The position numbers and the translations under genes are program-made. The notes below the pieces were generated by a model. That model worked only from the letters and a program-made list of their open reading frames with translations, was not told the DNA's origin and did not search any database. From Cryomorphaceae bacterium (GTDB lineage Bacteria; Bacteroidota; Bacteroidia; Flavobacteriales; Schleiferiaceae), in assembly GCA_003451355.1 (NCBI GenBank), contig DMDX01000128.1:1-6699 (forward strand): a stretch of 6,699 nt of DNA, written 5' to 3'. Positions 4,373 through 6,699 of this stretch are shown here, in pieces; positions within the stretch are counted from its first letter, which is position 1; each line of letters begins with the position of its first letter.

Positions 4373-4380
4373 CAAAAGTA
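4373..4380 (-). promoter_or_regulatory. miaE-operon promoter -7 box (TACTTTTG)
   Basis: The minus strand carries TACTTTTG, an exact TAnnTTTG, ending nine bases before the MiaE-like ATG. Transcription would then begin a few bases before the start codon. The box would lie inside the coding region if the upstream ATG at 4406 were used, which supports the 4363 start. The preceding two bases also match the tcdA promoter (CGTACTTTTG). Confidence 0.55.
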
Positions 4381-4381
4381 C

Positions 4382-4405
4382 GCCCGAGAAGACCGATCTT
4401 CGGGC
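4382..4405. repeat. Inverted repeat GCCCGA...TCGGGC in the divergent promoter region
   Basis: GCCCGA (4382-4387) and TCGGGC (4400-4405) are perfect inverted arms separated by twelve bases, filling most of the 43-base gap between the divergent miaE-like and mltF-like genes. A dimeric regulator site or a transcript hairpin are both possible. Its position just upstream of the minus-strand -7 box suits an operator, perhaps for the AsnC-type protein (inference). Confidence 0.3.
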
Positions 4406-4406
4406 C

Positions 4407-5639
4407 ATGATCAAGCACTGGAGGTGGTGGATGACACTCGTTGTCGTGACATTGGTCGTAGGATCACCCAACCCCGCCGTAGAACTCGAACGCACCGCGG
4501 ACTGGACCGAGGTCTGGATGGAAGGACCCGTTCGGGCGGTGGTGGTCCCCGACTTTGGAGTAATGCATGTGCGCGACGGCAAAATCGAGGGCTACGACGT
4601 ACAAATACTTGAGATGTGGTCGCGTTCCACGGGACACCCCATTCACTGGACGTACGCGGCGAGTGTAGCCGAGGCACTCGAGGCTGTGCGCAGTGGCCAA
4701 GCGGATGTGGCACTAGGACCGATTCCGCCCGACGCACTCGGAGATTTGCAACCCACATCGGCAGTGCGAAGGTTCACCTGGGTACGGGTCGGACCCGAGG
4801 GCGCCACCATGGTTCCAAATGGATACCCAAAACCACTATGGATACTTCAAGCCGATAGCTTAGCCCTTCAGGTAGCACAGAGTCCCATGTTTCGGTTTGC
4901 GGATCCCGATTCCGTCGGATGGCTGATGCCGAAGTACGTGGCCGAAAGCTTTGGCACGCGCGGAACCTCCATCGCCAAAGGAAGCATGCACTGGGCCGTA
5001 CGCCCCGGTGACAGCCTGCTGACCGCCGAGCTTAACAGTCACCTGCGAAGCCGCAAAGTAAAGCGCACGCTCGGAGCATGGTCGCGGCAATCTGCTCCCC
5101 GCCGCGACACTTCACTGTCCCGGTTTGACGCACAGCTCACGGGCCACGACCACTGGGATCGGGCGACGCTCACCGCGCTGATTTTTACTGAAAGTCGCTT
5201 CAACACAGGTATTGTATCTCCCGCCGGAGCCACGGGACTTATGCAGCTTATCCCGTCAACTGCCGAGCGCATGAACCGCGGACCCGTCGACTTGACGGAC
5301 CCCGCACAAAATATTCGGGTAGGCTTGCGCTACCTGCGCTACCTGGACTTGTTTTGGCACGACCGAGGGGTTCCGCCCGAGGAACGGCTACCCTTTGTCA
5401 TGGCCTCGTACAATACGGGGCCCGCACCTGTGGAACGTGCACAAAAAAAGGCAGCAAAAGAGGGATACGACCCTCTGATTTGGTTCGGAAACGTCGACCA
5501 GATTGCCCGAGGACCGGGATCGCACTACGCCCGAAAGACGGCCTATCTAAGCCGTCAGTACCGAGGATACCTGAGCGCACTGCGTCAGGCAGCCCGAGCG
5601 GCCACGCCGAGCCCCGCTGCTAAAACTGAAAGTAAATAA
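4407..5639 (+). CDS. MltF-like lytic transglycosylase
   Basis: The 410-residue product is exported and predicted to cleave the MurNAc-GlcNAc bond of peptidoglycan in the periplasm, forming 1,6-anhydro ends. A signal peptide is visible (KHWRWW, then hydrophobic 9-19). There is no lipobox cysteine, unlike lipoprotein MltF. Residues about 40-225 form an SBP_bac_3-like domain (GKIEGYDVQILEMW, SGQADVALGPI, LNSHLRS). Residues about 245-390 form the SLT catalytic domain: catalytic Glu262 in FTESRFN, SPAGATGLMQLIPSTA (271-286), NIRVGLRYL (302-310), ASYNTGP (333-339). The N-terminal module looks shorter than the usual length of roughly 230-240 residues. An Ala/Pro/Lys-rich tail ends the protein. The start at 4407 gives the best signal peptide; Met9 is an alternative. 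No promoter box is evident. Its 3' end overlaps the MBOAT gene by 20 bases. Confidence 0.88.
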   Translation: MIKHWRWWMTLVVVTLVVGSPNPAVELERTADWTEVWMEGPVRAVVVPDFGVMHVRDGKIEGYDVQILEMWSRSTGHPIHWTYAASVAEALEAVRSGQADVALGPIPPDALGDLQPTSAVRRFTWVRVGPEGATMVPNGYPKPLWILQADSLALQVAQSPMFRFADPDSVGWLMPKYVAESFGTRGTSIAKGSMHWAVRPGDSLLTAELNSHLRSRKVKRTLGAWSRQSAPRRDTSLSRFDAQLTGHDHWDRATLTALIFTESRFNTGIVSPAGATGLMQLIPSTAERMNRGPVDLTDPAQNIRVGLRYLRYLDLFWHDRGVPPEERLPFVMASYNTGPAPVERAQKKAAKEGYDPLIWFGNVDQIARGPGSHYARKTAYLSRQYRGYLSALRQAARAATPSPAAKTESK

Positions 5640-6699
5640 ACGGCTGGCTTTCGGCTGCCATAAATTGGTAGCCGACCAGGACACCAAGCACCGCCGCCGC
5701 AAGCATCCACGCGGGGTGCAGCGAAGAAAAAGCGGTCCGATAGCGCTCTTTGAGGTGCTCTGGGATCCAATGGATTCCGAACCCAAGTGCGAGCACCAGA
5801 GCGGGACGCCACCATGCCACAAGCATTGCCAGCGAAGGCAGAACTGACCAACCCGTAGTCAGCTGGTCCAGCATCGCCATAGCCGTGTCCCAATCCGGAG
5901 CACGGAACCAAATGCGGGTGAACGTAATGAACAGCAGGGTTACCAGCACTCCAAGGGCCTTTAGGGGCCAGTTGCTCACCGAATACGGCCGGATTCGAGA
6001 CCACTGCTTGTACGCCACCAACCCCAGGCCGTTGAGTCCGCCCCACACGACAAAATTCCATGAGGCTCCGTGCCATAGGCCACCGAGCAGCATGGTCAGC
6101 AAGAGGTTGACATTGGTGTTGAACCCGCGGCGAAAGGCTGGCAAAAACTGATAGAGCAGCAAGAACACCAGGACCGTCGCGGCAAGGCTGTACGAAACCA
6201 CCGACGTAGGCGCCCACCAGGCGAGGCCGAACAGTCCCGCAAATATGAGGACGTAGCTCGCGACGGAACCGCTGCGGTTTCCGCCCAACGGAATGTAGAG
6301 GTAGTCCTTGAGCCAGCTCGAGAGGGACATGTGCCAGCGCTTCCAGAATTCAGCGACACTTTGGGCCTTGTACGGTGAGTTGAAGTTTTTGGTGAGGGTG
6401 AAGCCCATCCAAAGTGCGATTCCGATGGCAATGTCGGTGTAGCCGCTGAAGTCGGCATAGACCTGCATCGTGTAGGCGAGCAGACCGAGGGCGTTTTCCC
6501 AGCCCGTATACAGTGTGGGCTGGCTAAAGATTCGGTCGGCGAGGTGTACCGCCAGAAAGTCAGCCAAAATCACTTTTTTGAGGAATCCGTTCAGGACCCA
6601 GAACATACCCAGGCCGAACTGGCTTCGGGTCACTGAATAAGGCTGGTAGAGCTGTGGCACGAACTCGCTTGCCCGCACAATGGGGCCGGCCACGAGCTG
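5620..6699 (-). CDS. MBOAT-family O-acyltransferase (AlgI/DltB-like), 5' end outside window
   Basis: 360 codons of the C-terminal portion are present; the open frame runs off the right edge, and the GTG at 6691-6693 is internal (QLVAGPIVRASEF is a mid-protein MBOAT motif). MBOAT proteins are polytopic inner-membrane enzymes that pass acyl groups to extracytoplasmic polysaccharides, with an SGNH-type partner in many systems. Visible are QVYADFSGYTDIAIG, FWKRWHMSLSSWLKDYLYIP with LGGNR (His123 of the fragment), and GGLWHGASWNFVVWG with the conserved His at fragment residue 210. Several hydrophobic helices are clear. About 50 residues with extra helices separate LGGNR from NLLLTMLLGGLWH, longer than in AlgI-type proteins; I believe some Bacteroidota homologues share this. 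The acceptor is unknown. No partner gene follows it, since the convergent mltF-like gene is next. Confidence 0.92.
   Translation of the reverse strand, partial: QLVAGPIVRASEFVPQLYQPYSVTRSQFGLGMFWVLNGFLKKVILADFLAVHLADRIFSQPTLYTGWENALGLLAYTMQVYADFSGYTDIAIGIALWMGFTLTKNFNSPYKAQSVAEFWKRWHMSLSSWLKDYLYIPLGGNRSGSVASYVLIFAGLFGLAWWAPTSVVSYSLAATVLVFLLLYQFLPAFRRGFNTNVNLLLTMLLGGLWHGASWNFVVWGGLNGLGLVAYKQWSRIRPYSVSNWPLKALGVLVTLLFITFTRIWFRAPDWDTAMAMLDQLTTGWSVLPSLAMLVAWWRPALVLALGFGIHWIPEHLKERYRTAFSSLHPAWMLAAAVLGVLVGYQFMAAESQPFIYFQF

Noticed and set aside
4364..4408. Upstream ATG for the miaE-like gene (4406-4408) giving a hydrophobic leader
   Set aside because: The family begins at MLGLxLPTDPRW, the promoter box lies inside this extension, and MiaE is cytoplasmic, so an export-like leader makes no sense.
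5585..6217. Minus-strand open frame of 210 codons
   Set aside because: It is another frame inside the clearly identified MBOAT gene.
6691..6693. GTG as start of the MBOAT gene
   Set aside because: The frame stays open to the window edge and the residues before and after it form an internal MBOAT motif, so the true start is outside.

Overview
The window looks like a chromosomal segment from a member of Bacteroidota, most likely a relatively GC-rich flavobacterial lineage; that placement is an inference. Three things support it: several genes are preceded by an exact TAnnTTTG box, the -7 promoter element of this phylum; Shine-Dalgarno sequences are largely absent; and the MiaE-like, GcvT and MBOAT proteins read like Bacteroidota versions.

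There are two compartments. Positions 1 to about 960 are visibly A/T-rich. They begin with the 3' half of a minus-strand tRNA-Arg(ACG) gene (94-135) followed by its intrinsic terminator. The tRNA sequence stops abruptly in the anticodon loop, as expected at the boundary of an element integrated into a tRNA gene. Next comes a tight plus-strand cassette in three frames: a 30-residue CDGSH-like iron-sulfur peptide, a 39-residue unknown whose start overlaps the previous stop, and a four-helix membrane protein resembling DUF6069. Around 970-1030 the sequence changes character at what may be the 3' end of a broken gene, followed by a strong hairpin.

From about 1330 onward the DNA is GC-rich and carries ordinary housekeeping genes. 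tcdA (plus strand) converges on a minus-strand operon running miaE-like, gcvT, AsnC/Lrp-type regulator. Divergent from the miaE-like gene is an MltF-like lytic transglycosylase gene, whose 3' end overlaps by 20 bp the end of a minus-strand MBOAT O-acyltransferase gene that is cut by the window edge. TcdA and MiaE both modify adenosine 37 of tRNAs, and the two genes share the same ten-base promoter word (CGTACTTTTG) almost touching their start codons, which suggests nearly leaderless mRNAs. GcvT works in glycine cleavage, and the AsnC-type regulator may sense an amino acid and control the operon.

The most unusual structure is a set of three short arrays of a degenerate 7-base unit (NAG....C). 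Two lie in inverted orientation upstream of tcdA. The third sits at the tcdA/asnC-type convergent junction, where it supplies all of one stop codon, contributes to the other, and forms a 10-bp hairpin. I see no defence system, CRISPR array, complete mobile element or clearly new multi-gene system. The leads worth following are the heptamer arrays and the tRNA-associated element remnant.
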